Below, piece after piece: positions 17,153-26,527 of a DNA stretch of 64,000 nucleotides. The first letter of the stretch is position 1; each line of letters opens with the position of its first letter. Source of the stretch: an uncultured Butyricimonas sp. (GTDB lineage Bacteria > Bacteroidota > Bacteroidia > Bacteroidales > Marinifilaceae). The notes under the pieces were generated by a model. The model searched no databases. It was not told where the DNA came from and saw only the letters and a program-made list of their open reading frames with translations. Where the stretch lies: contig CALUHX010000007.1 in NCBI GenBank assembly GCA_944320555.1, positions 1-64,000 on the forward strand, read 5' to 3'. Made by a program: the position numbers and the translations under genes.

Positions 17153-18943
17153 ATGACGATAGAGAAAATGCTGACCGAACAGGTGCTGGCGGCCGTGAAG
17201 GCGTGCTACGGGGCGGAGTTGACGGAGAAAGACGTGCAATTGCAGGAAACGAGAAAAGAATTCAAGGGGGACATGACGGTGGTGGTGTTCCCGATTTTGC
17301 GCTATTCCCATAAAAGGCCGGAGGAGACGGCGGAGGAGTTGGGCCGGTATTTGAAGGAGCATGCGGAGGCGGTGAAGGATTACGAGGTGGTGAAAGGGTT
17401 CTTGAACATCGAGATTTCCTCGGTCTATTGGATGGAGATGCTGAATTCCGTGGCGGGGAATGAGCGAATCGGCCTGGACGCGAAGCCGACGGGCAAGACC
17501 ATCATGATAGAGTATTCGTCGCCGAACACGAACAAGCCGCTGCATTTGGGGCACATGAGGACGAATTTTCTCGGTTGGTCTGTGTCGCAGATTTTGAAGG
17601 CGAACGGACACCGGGTAATCATGGCGAACCTGGTGAACGACCGGGGCATACACATCTGCAAGAGTATGATTGCCTGGAAACGCTACGCCAACGGAGCCAC
17701 GCCGGAGAGTGCGGGAGTAAAGGGCGACCATTTCGTGGGCGATTATTACGTGCGTTTCGACCGGGAGTACAAGGCCGAGGTGAAGGAGTTGATGGAGAAG
17801 CAGGGAATGGACGAGGAGGAGGCCAAGCGAAAAGCCCCGATATTGCAGGAGGCGCAGGAACTGTTGCGCAAGTGGGAAGCCGGCGACGAGGAGACGGTGG
17901 CCTTGTGGCGCGTGATGAACGACTGGGTGATGAAGGGCTTCGAGGAGACGTATAAGATGATAGGCATTCATTTCGACAAGATATATTTTGAGTCGCAGAC
18001 ATACAAAAAGGGACGGGACATCGTGCTGAAGGGACTGGCCGACGGGGTGCTCTACCGCAAGGAGTCGGGGAGCGTGTGGGCAGACTTGACGGGCGATGGG
18101 CTCGATCAAAAGCTGCTCCTGAGGGACGACGGCACGTCGGTCTACATGACGCAGGACCTCGGGACGGCCTACGACCGCTTCAAGGAGTTCGACCTCGACG
18201 AGGAAATTTACGTGGTGGGCAACGAGCAAAATTACCATTTCCAAGTGCTGAGGCTGATTTGCAAGAAATTGGGTTTCCCGTGGGCGGACAAAATCACACA
18301 CTTGTCGTATGGGATGATTGAGCTGCCCGAGGGCAAGATGAAATCGCGCGAGGGGACGGTGGTGGATGCCGACGACCTTATCGCGGAGATGGTGGACACG
18401 GCCCGGACGATGGCGGAGGAGCTTGGAAAGTTGGACGGTTATTCGAAAGAGGAGGCCGAGGACGTGTACCGTAAGGTGGCCCTCGGGGCGTTGAAGTATT
18501 TCATCCTGAAGGTGGACCCGAAGAAGACCATGCTGTTCAATCCGAAAGAGTCCATTGACTTCAACGGGAACACGGGACCGTTCATTCAATACACTTACGC
18601 CCGTATCCGGTCGCTAATGCGGAAGACGACAGAGAGGAATCCCAAAGTGTTTGTCCTTGACTTCCATACGCCGTTGACGGACAAGGAGGAGGATTTGATA
18701 CGAATGCTCGGCAAGTTTGCGGACGTGGTGCGGGAAGCGGGAGAGATGTTGAGTCCGGCTTTGGTGGCCAATTACGCGTACGAGCTGGCGAAAGCGTTCA
18801 ACCAGTTCTATCACGATTATCCGATACTGCGCGTGGAGGACGAGAAGGTGTTCTTGACGCGCATGATGATAGCCCAAACGTGCGGTCAGGTGCTGAAGAA
18901 TGCGATGGAGCTTTTGGGCATCGAGATGCCGGAACGGATGTAG
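17153..18943 (+). CDS. argS: Arginyl-tRNA synthetase
   Basis: ArgS charges tRNA-Arg in the cytoplasm. The 596-aa length is normal. The class I HIGH motif is HLGHMRTN near residue 127, after SSPNTNKPLH, and the KMSKS-like loop is KMKSREGTVVDADD near 400. The N-terminal Arg-specific domain and the C-terminal anticodon-binding DALR domain (YAYELAKAFNQFYHDYPIL) are both present and the chain ends EMPERM, so it is complete. It is the first gene of a run with a PHP phosphatase 11 bp downstream. Its leader is the right copy of a direct repeat that also stands before the DUF3791/DUF3990 cassette. Confidence 0.97.
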   Translation: MTIEKMLTEQVLAAVKACYGAELTEKDVQLQETRKEFKGDMTVVVFPILRYSHKRPEETAEELGRYLKEHAEAVKDYEVVKGFLNIEISSVYWMEMLNSVAGNERIGLDAKPTGKTIMIEYSSPNTNKPLHLGHMRTNFLGWSVSQILKANGHRVIMANLVNDRGIHICKSMIAWKRYANGATPESAGVKGDHFVGDYYVRFDREYKAEVKELMEKQGMDEEEAKRKAPILQEAQELLRKWEAGDEETVALWRVMNDWVMKGFEETYKMIGIHFDKIYFESQTYKKGRDIVLKGLADGVLYRKESGSVWADLTGDGLDQKLLLRDDGTSVYMTQDLGTAYDRFKEFDLDEEIYVVGNEQNYHFQVLRLICKKLGFPWADKITHLSYGMIELPEGKMKSREGTVVDADDLIAEMVDTARTMAEELGKLDGYSKEEAEDVYRKVALGALKYFILKVDPKKTMLFNPKESIDFNGNTGPFIQYTYARIRSLMRKTTERNPKVFVLDFHTPLTDKEEDLIRMLGKFADVVREAGEMLSPALVANYAYELAKAFNQFYHDYPILRVEDEKVFLTRMMIAQTCGQVLKNAMELLGIEMPERM

Positions 18944-18954
18944 GAGAGCGGACG

Positions 18955-19794
18955 ATGGATTTGTGCAATTATCATACCCATTGCGATTTCTGCGACGGGA
19001 AGGCTCCGGCGGAGGAGTTCGTGAAGGCGGCCGTCGCCGCGGGATTCCACAGTTATGGAATCTCGTCGCACGCCCCGCTGCCGTTTCGCACGAACTGGAC
19101 GCTGGAGCGGGAACGGGTGCCCGCGTATTTGGCGGAGGTGGAGCGGTTGAAGCGGAAGTACGCCCCGGTGATGGAGTTGTACGTGGGCATGGAGATTGAT
19201 TACGTGACGGAGGAATGGAATCCGTCGTCGGCTTATTTCCGGGAGTTGCCGTTGGACTATTGCGTCGGGGCGGTGCATTTCGTGGCGGGGGCCGGCGGTG
19301 AGTTTATGGACATCGACGGGCCGGCGGATATTTTCCAAGCCAATATGCGGCGCTTGTTCGACGGCGATTTGCGGCGGTTGGTGGAGGCTTATTTCGATGC
19401 GTCGGAACGGATGGTGGAGGCGGGGGGCTTTGATTTCATTGCCCATCCGGACAAGATAGCGATGAACGCTTTGACGGTGGACGCGGAGGTGACGGAGAGG
19501 GAGTGGTACGAGAATAGGGTGAGGGCGTATTTCGCCCTCGTGGCGGACCGGGGAGTGATGATGGAGGTGAACACGAAAGTTTACCGTCAGCGGGGCATGA
19601 TGTTTCCGGACAGGCGTTATTTCAAATGGCTGGGGGAGATGGGCGTGCCGTTGCTGGTGAACGCCGACACTCACGTTCCCGAGTATGTGAACGATGGGCG
19701 GGCGAAGGCGTTCGAGTGGCTGAGCGAGGCGGGGGTGAGGAGCACGATGCGTTTGCGGAAGGGAAAATGGGAAGAGGTGGCGATTAACGATTAA
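18955..19794 (+). CDS. PHP-domain phosphatase (histidinol-phosphatase type)
   Basis: This 279-aa protein has the metal-binding motifs of the PHP family in order: NYHTHCDFCDG at residues 4-14, SSHAPLPF, ELYVGMEIDYV, VGAVHFV, DFIAHPDKIA and LVNADTHVPEY. The best match is the HisJ/HisK type of L-histidinol-phosphate phosphatase. The reading frame is open further upstream inside argS, but the ATG at 18955 starts directly before the first motif and gives the expected length. No other his genes lie in the window, so a different phosphoester substrate is possible. It lies between argS and two FKBP-like lipoproteins, all closely spaced. Confidence 0.85.
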   Translation: MDLCNYHTHCDFCDGKAPAEEFVKAAVAAGFHSYGISSHAPLPFRTNWTLERERVPAYLAEVERLKRKYAPVMELYVGMEIDYVTEEWNPSSAYFRELPLDYCVGAVHFVAGAGGEFMDIDGPADIFQANMRRLFDGDLRRLVEAYFDASERMVEAGGFDFIAHPDKIAMNALTVDAEVTEREWYENRVRAYFALVADRGVMMEVNTKVYRQRGMMFPDRRYFKWLGEMGVPLLVNADTHVPEYVNDGRAKAFEWLSEAGVRSTMRLRKGKWEEVAIND

Positions 19795-19795
19795 A

Positions 19796-20809
19796 ATGAA
19801 AGATATGAGAAAGAGAATCATGACGGTGTTTTGTTGTGCGTTGGCTCTGCTGGCGGGATGCGGGGACGGGGAGGAGATTGATTTGCTGGATGTCCTGGAG
19901 GACGACCGCGCGGCCATACAGGAGTATTTGTCGCAAGTGACGACACCGATTCTGACCGTCCCGAAATATAGCCGGACGGGACAACTGATAGACTCGTTAT
20001 ATATTTTCAATTACACGGAGTCAGACAGGAAACCGGCGCACGGCAATTGCCTGTTGCTTGACTATAGCCACATGCGGCTGGACGGGACGTACGACGATTC
20101 CACGTTTCCGAACCGCGACGTGATAGATTCCGTGTATGTGAACGGTGGGCCGATTTACCATTGGGTGTCTGATTCGCTGCTGTATGATTATTACGCCGAT
20201 GCGGCCCGCGTTATCGGGGCGGAGGGGGCGGAATGCGACATGCTGGTGCCCATGCAGTTGGTGTTGACTAACGGGGAGGGGACCACCCGGGTGTGGCATT
20301 TGAAGTTTTACCGGCTTATCGAGGATTTGCTGGCCTACGAGGAGGAGTTGATTGACAGTTACGTGCGGCAGATGGCTCCGGATACCCTGCGGACGTTCCG
20401 GGACGTGCAGGGCGACAGCGTGGCGACCCGCACGCTGGTGACCCGCGAGGCCACAGGCGACCGGCAAATCCAGACGGGCGACACGCTGACGTTTTCCTAC
20501 ACGGTGCACATTCTGGACGAGGTGCACATGGCTGACTCGTTGCGCATGGTGATGGACCCGGGCGAGCAGACAATCGTGTTCAATGGCTCGGCGAGCGGCA
20601 CTCCTGTCGGTTATCTGCTGGGAATGCAGCATTTGTGCGAGGGCAATGCGGCGGAAATAGTGATTCCTTACGCTATGGCCTACGGTGCCACGGAACAGCG
20701 CACGACGAACGGGCAAAGGATAAGGATTCCCGCCTACTCGACGCTGGTGTACCGGGTGGACGTGACTCAAGTGAGGGCCGCTGTGGCGCAGGAGGAAACA
20801 CAAGAGTGA
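19796..20809 (+). CDS. FKBP-like lipoprotein (DUF4827-like)
   Basis: This 337-aa protein has a lipobox LLAGC near residue 22, so it is an exported lipoprotein. The C-terminal part resembles an FKBP-type peptidyl-prolyl isomerase: TGDTLTFSYTVHILDE, MQHLCEGNAAEIVIPYAMAYG and IPAYSTLVYRVDV correspond to the main FKBP strands. The N-terminal half looks like a second diverged FKBP-like or DUF4827 domain. Several FKBP active-site aromatics are not evident, so it may be a chaperone without isomerase activity. An ATG at 19805 is an alternative start. It starts 1 bp after the PHP gene stop and is followed by a paralogue. Confidence 0.72.
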   Translation: MKDMRKRIMTVFCCALALLAGCGDGEEIDLLDVLEDDRAAIQEYLSQVTTPILTVPKYSRTGQLIDSLYIFNYTESDRKPAHGNCLLLDYSHMRLDGTYDDSTFPNRDVIDSVYVNGGPIYHWVSDSLLYDYYADAARVIGAEGAECDMLVPMQLVLTNGEGTTRVWHLKFYRLIEDLLAYEEELIDSYVRQMAPDTLRTFRDVQGDSVATRTLVTREATGDRQIQTGDTLTFSYTVHILDEVHMADSLRMVMDPGEQTIVFNGSASGTPVGYLLGMQHLCEGNAAEIVIPYAMAYGATEQRTTNGQRIRIPAYSTLVYRVDVTQVRAAVAQEETQE

Positions 20810-20847
20810 CAGTTATTTTATGAAAATGATATAAAGGAGATAGTGAT

Positions 20848-21861
20848 ATGAGAAAGAATTATTGGATGGGAACGCTTTGTTGTGTGGCAGCCATTGTGTT
20901 TGGGTGTTCCGACGACAACCATGGTGTCGATGTGGAACAAATATGGCAGGAAGAACGAGAGACAATCTGGAAGTATCTGGACGAGCATGCGGACGGAGAG
21001 GTGACGAAATACGCCTATACGTTTGGCGACTTGACCGACACGATTTACATTTTCGGAGTGGAGGGCGGAAGCGGAGAGGCGGGGGCCGCCCCGTGGGCTT
21101 TGGTGGATTATGACCTTTACACCATCGCCCGGCTTTCCGGGGAGCGCGGTTTGTATGACTCGAGCAATCCCGCCTATTGCGCCGGAGAGGGCATAGAGGC
21201 TTCTTACCGGTTGGGAGGTCCGATTGTTTGGGCTGCCGACACGCGCTATGTGGACGGCGTGTTGCCCACTTTTGTCAAGGCGGGCGGGAGCGGCAAGGCC
21301 ATCATCCATTCCCGGCTGTTGGGAGGAAATGCCGGCACTTCGAGATTGTTTGAGATGAGCGTGAGGGAATTCATCGACGACCTGCTGCGCTACGAGTATG
21401 CTCAAATGGAGGCGTTCGCCGCGGACAGCGGCCTGGATATGGAACTGGCTGTGAAGTTGCCGTTGCGCGAGGGAGAAACGGATGTCGCGGCGGGTGACAC
21501 GCTGGCCTATCTCTGCTTCACGAACGACGTGGATGGCGTGGCGCGAATTGCTGAGGGCGACACGGTGGGCATCCAAGCCCGGGCTTACGTCTTGGATTCA
21601 TACAACGACCCGTTGCGGGAAGTGTTTGGCGAAGACGAGGACGGCGACGGAGAGCCGGACGTGGCGGAGATGGTGGTGCGGGACAACGTCCTCCCCGGTT
21701 TGAGGTTGGCCGTGATGCAAATGGGGCAGGGCGACGAGGCTTGGGTGCTCATGCCTTCCCGAATGGCGTGGGGGAGTGCGGGTGACAATTATGTCGGCGT
21801 GCCGCCTTATTCCGCGGTGGCCTACTGGTTGAAAATAGTGGAGCACAGACCTAAAAAATAA
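20848..21861 (+). CDS. FKBP-like lipoprotein, paralogue of the previous gene
   Basis: This protein has the same length (337 aa) and plan as its upstream neighbour. The lipobox is VFGC near residue 20. The N-terminal EQIWQEERETIWKYLDEH parallels DVLEDDRAAIQEYL in the neighbour. The FKBP-like end is GDTLAYLCFTND, VMQMGQGDEAWVLMPSRMAWG and PPYSAVAYWLKIV. It probably sits in the outer membrane facing the periplasm. The tandem arrangement points to a local duplication that has diverged strongly. It runs on to the inositol-phosphatase-like gene 6 bp later, so the operon probably extends from argS to 22641. Confidence 0.72.
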   Translation: MRKNYWMGTLCCVAAIVFGCSDDNHGVDVEQIWQEERETIWKYLDEHADGEVTKYAYTFGDLTDTIYIFGVEGGSGEAGAAPWALVDYDLYTIARLSGERGLYDSSNPAYCAGEGIEASYRLGGPIVWAADTRYVDGVLPTFVKAGGSGKAIIHSRLLGGNAGTSRLFEMSVREFIDDLLRYEYAQMEAFAADSGLDMELAVKLPLREGETDVAAGDTLAYLCFTNDVDGVARIAEGDTVGIQARAYVLDSYNDPLREVFGEDEDGDGEPDVAEMVVRDNVLPGLRLAVMQMGQGDEAWVLMPSRMAWGSAGDNYVGVPPYSAVAYWLKIVEHRPKK

Positions 21862-21867
21862 ACGACT

Positions 21868-22641
21868 ATGGACATTTGTTTGGAAGACGCGTTGGAACGG
21901 GTTGTCGCGTGGGCAAAGGAGGTGGGGGAGGTGCAACGCTGCCATTTTCGCGGTTATGACTTGGGAATAGAGACGAAATCCAACGCTTACGACGTGGTGA
22001 CGAAGGTGGACAAACTGAGCGAGAATATGTTGCTGGAGCGAATCGGGGCGGCCTTCCCCGGCCACGGCGTGTTGGGTGAGGAGAGCGGCGGGCATCGGAC
22101 GGACAGCGACTACCTTTGGGTGGTGGACCCGTTGGACGGCACCAATAATTACAGTCAGGGATTGCCGATTTTCACCATTTCCGTGGGATTGCAATACCGG
22201 GGTGAGACGATGTTGGGTGTGGTCTACGCCCCTTATTTCGGCGAGATGTACACCGCCGTCCGCGGTGGAGGTGCGTGGCTCAACGGGAAGAGGATTCACG
22301 TGGGCGACAAGGACATGCTGAAGTATTGCGTGTTGGGGACGGGATTCCCTTACGACAAGGATGTGAATCCAGCCAACAACGCTGACAACCTTGCCCGCAT
22401 ACTGCCGCACATCCGGGGGGTGCGCCGCATGGGCTCGGCGGCCTACGACCTGTGTTGCGTCGCTGCCGGTTTCTTGGACGGCTATTGGGAAATATGCCTG
22501 CATCCGTGGGACATTTGTGCCGGACTGCTGGTTTTGGAGGAAGCCGGCGGGGTGGTGGAACAGTTCCGCCCCGATCGGGAGATAAACCTCGTGGCGGGTA
22601 ATCCCCGCGTGGTGGAGCGGATGAAGGAATACATTCGCTGA
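21868..22641 (+). CDS. Inositol monophosphatase-family phosphatase
   Basis: This 257-aa cytoplasmic enzyme has the two metal-binding motifs of the family: WVVDPLDGTNNYSQGLP near residue 88 and WDICAGLLVLEEAGG near 212, plus GEESGG at about 70. The family includes SuhB (inositol-1-phosphatase) and CysQ (PAP phosphatase), and the sequence does not separate these clearly. It follows the FKBP-like lipoproteins and ends 10 bp from the stop of a convergent gene, leaving no room for a terminator between them. Confidence 0.88.
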   Translation: MDICLEDALERVVAWAKEVGEVQRCHFRGYDLGIETKSNAYDVVTKVDKLSENMLLERIGAAFPGHGVLGEESGGHRTDSDYLWVVDPLDGTNNYSQGLPIFTISVGLQYRGETMLGVVYAPYFGEMYTAVRGGGAWLNGKRIHVGDKDMLKYCVLGTGFPYDKDVNPANNADNLARILPHIRGVRRMGSAAYDLCCVAAGFLDGYWEICLHPWDICAGLLVLEEAGGVVEQFRPDREINLVAGNPRVVERMKEYIR

Positions 22642-22651
22642 ATTGTCCTTT

Positions 22652-23449
22652 TTACTGGATGCCCAGCAGAGCTTTTACCTTGGGTCGGGAAAAAACCGTG
22701 AGCGCCTGCTTGTAGCCCTCCTCGTACAAGATGTCCATGTTCGACAGGTCGAACATGTTGTATTGGCTGATGTGCTTGGGCATGACGACCACGTCGCACA
22801 GGCGGGTGTCCTCGTTCATGTTCGAGAGAATGCCCATGTGGAACGACCGTTCCGCCATTTGCAGCATGTTCTTCACGTGGCTGTTGGGTTCGACGGGGTC
22901 GATGTGCACGCCGATGACCACCTCGCACAAATCCCGGATGGGTCGCACCGGCAGATTCATGAACACGCCGCCGTCCACATACTGGAACCCGTCTATGGTC
23001 ATGGGGGAAAACACGATGGGCACGCTGCACGATGCGATAATCCTCGGGATGAGCTCCCCCTCCTTGAAATGGGCGGGAATGCCGAGGTTCAGGTTCGTGG
23101 CGGTTATCACGAGTGGGATTCGCAATTCCTCCATGCGCTTCACTTCGATGAACTCGGCCAAATGCCTTTCCAGCCCGTTCATGTTCATCAATCCCGTGCG
23201 GGACATTGTGGGACGGGCGAAATCGAGAAGTTTCTTTTCCTTGAAAAAGGTCATCGCCTCCTCGGCTGTGCGGCCCGAGGCGAACATGGCTCCGGTGATG
23301 GAACCCGCGCTCGTGCCGGAAATGATGCCCGGACAGATGCCCAGCTCCTCCATCGCCTTGTACACGCCGATGTGGGCGAAACCCCTTGCCCCGCCGCCGC
23401 TCAACGCCAGTCCGATGCGGTAGGGCGGGTGTGGTGATTGTCTTTCCAT
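22652..23449 (-). CDS. Patatin-like phospholipase
   Basis: This 265-aa protein has the patatin fold of the RssA/NTE type. The oxyanion block is LALSGGGARGFAHIGV near residue 14, the nucleophile elbow GTSAG near 47 and the catalytic aspartate is in VDGGVFMNLP. These make up the Ser-Asp dyad. The frame is open for 34 more codons upstream, but the ATG at 23449 starts just before the motif and avoids overlap with the terminator of gap. It has no signal peptide, so it is probably cytoplasmic or peripheral on the inner membrane. It converges with the inositol phosphatase gene. Confidence 0.9.
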   Translation of the reverse strand: MERQSPHPPYRIGLALSGGGARGFAHIGVYKAMEELGICPGIISGTSAGSITGAMFASGRTAEEAMTFFKEKKLLDFARPTMSRTGLMNMNGLERHLAEFIEVKRMEELRIPLVITATNLNLGIPAHFKEGELIPRIIASCSVPIVFSPMTIDGFQYVDGGVFMNLPVRPIRDLCEVVIGVHIDPVEPNSHVKNMLQMAERSFHMGILSNMNEDTRLCDVVVMPKHISQYNMFDLSNMDILYEEGYKQALTVFSRPKVKALLGIQ

Positions 23450-23460
23450 GGTCAAAGAAG

Positions 23461-23486
23461 AAAAAAGCCGGTGTCCAACCGGCTTT
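23461..23486 (-). terminator. Terminator of gap
   Basis: The stem AAAGCCGGT (23464-23472) pairs with ACCGGCTTT (23478-23486). On the minus strand the hairpin ends in a run of T residues (A run at 23461-23466 on plus), just after the gap stop codon. Confidence 0.85.
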
Positions 23487-23493
23487 CGTTCGT

Positions 23494-24516
<1,023 letters not shown>

Positions 24517-24558
24517 TTAATAATGAAGTTTGTGTTCTCTTTGAGTGTTTCTCACTTA

Positions 24559-24589
24559 CAAAAGTAGCGATAAAAATGGTAAAACCAAA
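24559..24589 (-). promoter_or_regulatory. Promoter of gap
   Basis: On the minus strand TTTG (24586-24589), exactly 19 nt, then TACTTTTG (24559-24566) fit the Bacteroidota consensus fully. The start codon is about 60 nt downstream. Confidence 0.8.
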
Positions 24590-24635
24590 GAAGTTTCGGA
24601 TAAGTTGCCCGATGACGATTTTTTTGCGAAAAAAC

Positions 24636-24666
24636 TTGGTGCAAACGTTGCAATGTGTTATATTTG
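24636..24666 (+). promoter_or_regulatory. Plus-strand promoter with only a hairpin downstream
   Basis: TTG at 24636-24638, a 20-nt spacer and a perfect TATATTTG at 24659-24666 form a good plus-strand promoter. The next plus-strand feature is the bidirectional hairpin at 24735-24759, so a short RNA of roughly 90 nt could be made. No gene lies between. Confidence 0.4.
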
Positions 24667-24734
24667 CATCCGCAATCTAAGGAATGTTTTTTGCTTTTAT
24701 AAGTGTAGTAAATTTATTGTTAGTGTGTTAAACA

Positions 24735-24759
24735 AAGGCCCCCGTTCCCGGGAGGCCTT
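24735..24759 (-). terminator. Terminator after tilS, possibly bidirectional
   Basis: On the minus strand an 11-bp stem, starting AAGGCC and closing GGCCTT with one G-U pair, carries a GGAA loop. It follows the tilS stop by three bases and is trailed by TTTGTTT. Confidence 0.75.
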
Positions 24760-24761
24760 AT

Positions 24762-26090
24762 TTATTTCGCTGTCACGGTTATTTTCAGCGCCCGTCTCGT
24801 GCGGGGCGTGATTTTGTAGCGGTCGTCAAGACGGTGCCCGACCACCCAGACGATGTCTTTGTCCGATTGGAGGATGAGGCATTCCTTCTTTTGCTTCGCG
24901 CTGAATTTCAGGTCGGTGAAAAAGTCGCTCAACTTCTTCCTGCTCCGTTTCATGCCGAGGGGGCAGAACCAGTCGCCCGTGGACCAGTGGCGCAGCACGA
25001 GCGGATAGATAAGCTTGTCGAGGTCGAAGCCCCCCACGTTGCTCTCCCTCGGGATTTCAAAGTCCGGTGTCACTTCCGCCTCCTCCACGAGGAACGTCTG
25101 GTCGCCCATGCGGTACTCGCCGCAGTCGGCCAGCAGCGTCCGCCCCGTGTCGCGCTCCAGCAGGTTGAACAGCCGCCAGTACGTCCGCCCCTTCGTCAGC
25201 AGGAACTCGCCCGCCTCGAACTGTTTGCCCGGCGTGGCGGCGTGGCTGTTCAGCACGGCCTCCACCTGCGCGCCGTTGAAGCCGTAGGGCTTCAGTATCT
25301 CGCGCAGCAGCGTGGCCGGGGCGGGTGAGCCCATGGTCTCCCGGATGTTGATGAGAGTCTCCCCGTTCTCCTCGTGGACCACCTTCCGCTTCAACTGCTC
25401 TATGCCGTACTGGTAGATTTGCTCCACTTCCCTCAGATTCCGCGCGTTCTCCTCCACCGTCCTCAGGAACGAGGGATTGATTTCTTTCATCACGGGCACC
25501 ACCAAGTGGCGGATTTTGTTCCTCGTGTAGTCCAGCGAGTTGTTCGTCGAGTCGGTGCGGTAGCCCAACTGGTGTTCCTGGATATAGGCGAGAATCTCCT
25601 CCCTCGACTTTGCGAGCAGCGGGCGCAGGATTCGCCCGTTCACGGGGCGTATGCCCGTCAGCCCCCTGACGCCCGTCCCGCGGCACAGGTTCATGAGCAC
25701 CGTCTCGGCGAAGTCGTCGGCGTGGTGGGCCACCACGATGTAGTCCATTTTTTTCTTGACCCGCATTTCTTCGAACCATGCGTAGCGCAATTCCCGCGCC
25801 GCCATCTCCACGCTCATCCCGTGCTCTTTGGCGTGGCCCGTCGTGTCGAATTTCTTCACGCTCAAGGCGATGCCGTAAGTGTCGCAGAACCGCTTCACGA
25901 ACTGCTCGTCCATGTTCGATTCCTTGCCCCGGAGGTTGAAATTGCAATGCAGGGCGAGAATCCTCAAGTTCAGGTATTTGAACGCGTGCAACAGCGTGAT
26001 GGAGTCCGCCCCTCCGCTCACCGCGATGACGAAGCCGCTGCGTTCGTCTATTTCGTGTTCTTTCAGAAAGTTTCTAATCGTGTCCAACAT
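24762..26090 (-). CDS. tilS: tRNA(Ile)-lysidine synthetase
   Basis: TilS modifies C34 of the CAU-anticodon tRNA-Ile to lysidine, which lets it read AUA. The 442-aa length is usual. The PP-loop ATP-binding motif VIAVSGGADSITLLHA is at residues 22-37, and HHADDFAETVLMNLCRGTG follows near 140. The C-terminal TilS domain (WFCPLGMKRSRKKLSDFF) is complete. It is an essential gene and stands alone, with a terminator just after it. Confidence 0.95.
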   Translation of the reverse strand: MLDTIRNFLKEHEIDERSGFVIAVSGGADSITLLHAFKYLNLRILALHCNFNLRGKESNMDEQFVKRFCDTYGIALSVKKFDTTGHAKEHGMSVEMAARELRYAWFEEMRVKKKMDYIVVAHHADDFAETVLMNLCRGTGVRGLTGIRPVNGRILRPLLAKSREEILAYIQEHQLGYRTDSTNNSLDYTRNKIRHLVVPVMKEINPSFLRTVEENARNLREVEQIYQYGIEQLKRKVVHEENGETLINIRETMGSPAPATLLREILKPYGFNGAQVEAVLNSHAATPGKQFEAGEFLLTKGRTYWRLFNLLERDTGRTLLADCGEYRMGDQTFLVEEAEVTPDFEIPRESNVGGFDLDKLIYPLVLRHWSTGDWFCPLGMKRSRKKLSDFFTDLKFSAKQKKECLILQSDKDIVWVVGHRLDDRYKITPRTRRALKITVTAK

Positions 26091-26527
26091 AAGCCTTCGT
26101 TTTTGCTTTCGCTAAGATACGCCTTTCCATCCGCATTCCGAAATCTTTCCGCGGGAAAATTCGCGCCCGCCCTTTGCCTCCTTTCTCCCTGCCTTCTCCC
26201 ACCCATTTCCCACCTTCCGTCATAATAATATGTATGAATACAGTCAGGAGTCAGTTATGAACGCTTATTTTAGTAAGGGAAGAGTAAGAGGAGAGTAAGG
26301 GCAGGGTAAGAGATGGCAGCCGTGTAAGTGGGAGATAGGTGCGGAATGGCAGGGAAAAAGGCGCGGGACAGGAGAGATGGGAAAGGGGGTGGGAACGGGG
26401 GCGGAAAATCTGTGGGGGACGGGGCGGGGAAGGAGGAAAGCGGCCGGGAAGGGGCCGCTTTTCTTGTGGGGGAGCGGAGGGGCAGGGGTGGATTTGTGGA
26501 GAGGAAGGGGAGGGGCTTGGAGGAGGG
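26091..26527. other. Intergenic stretch with a strongly purine-rich plus strand
   Basis: No gene is supported in these 437 bases. From about 26270 to 26527 the plus strand is mostly G and A, with repeated AGAGTAAG-like units (26274-26320). It contains the terminator hairpin of the ABC-F gene. Confidence 0.5.
26437..26463 (-). terminator. Hairpin after the ABC-F gene
   Basis: A perfect 9-bp stem AAAGCGGCC (26437-26445) and GGCCGCTTT (26453-26461) lies downstream of the ABC-F stop on the minus strand. The T run is better on the plus side, so it may act in both directions. Confidence 0.6.

Noticed and set aside
17069-18589. A 506-codon minus-strand frame opposite argS
   Set aside because: It is H/L/R-rich and lies entirely over argS, an obvious gene.
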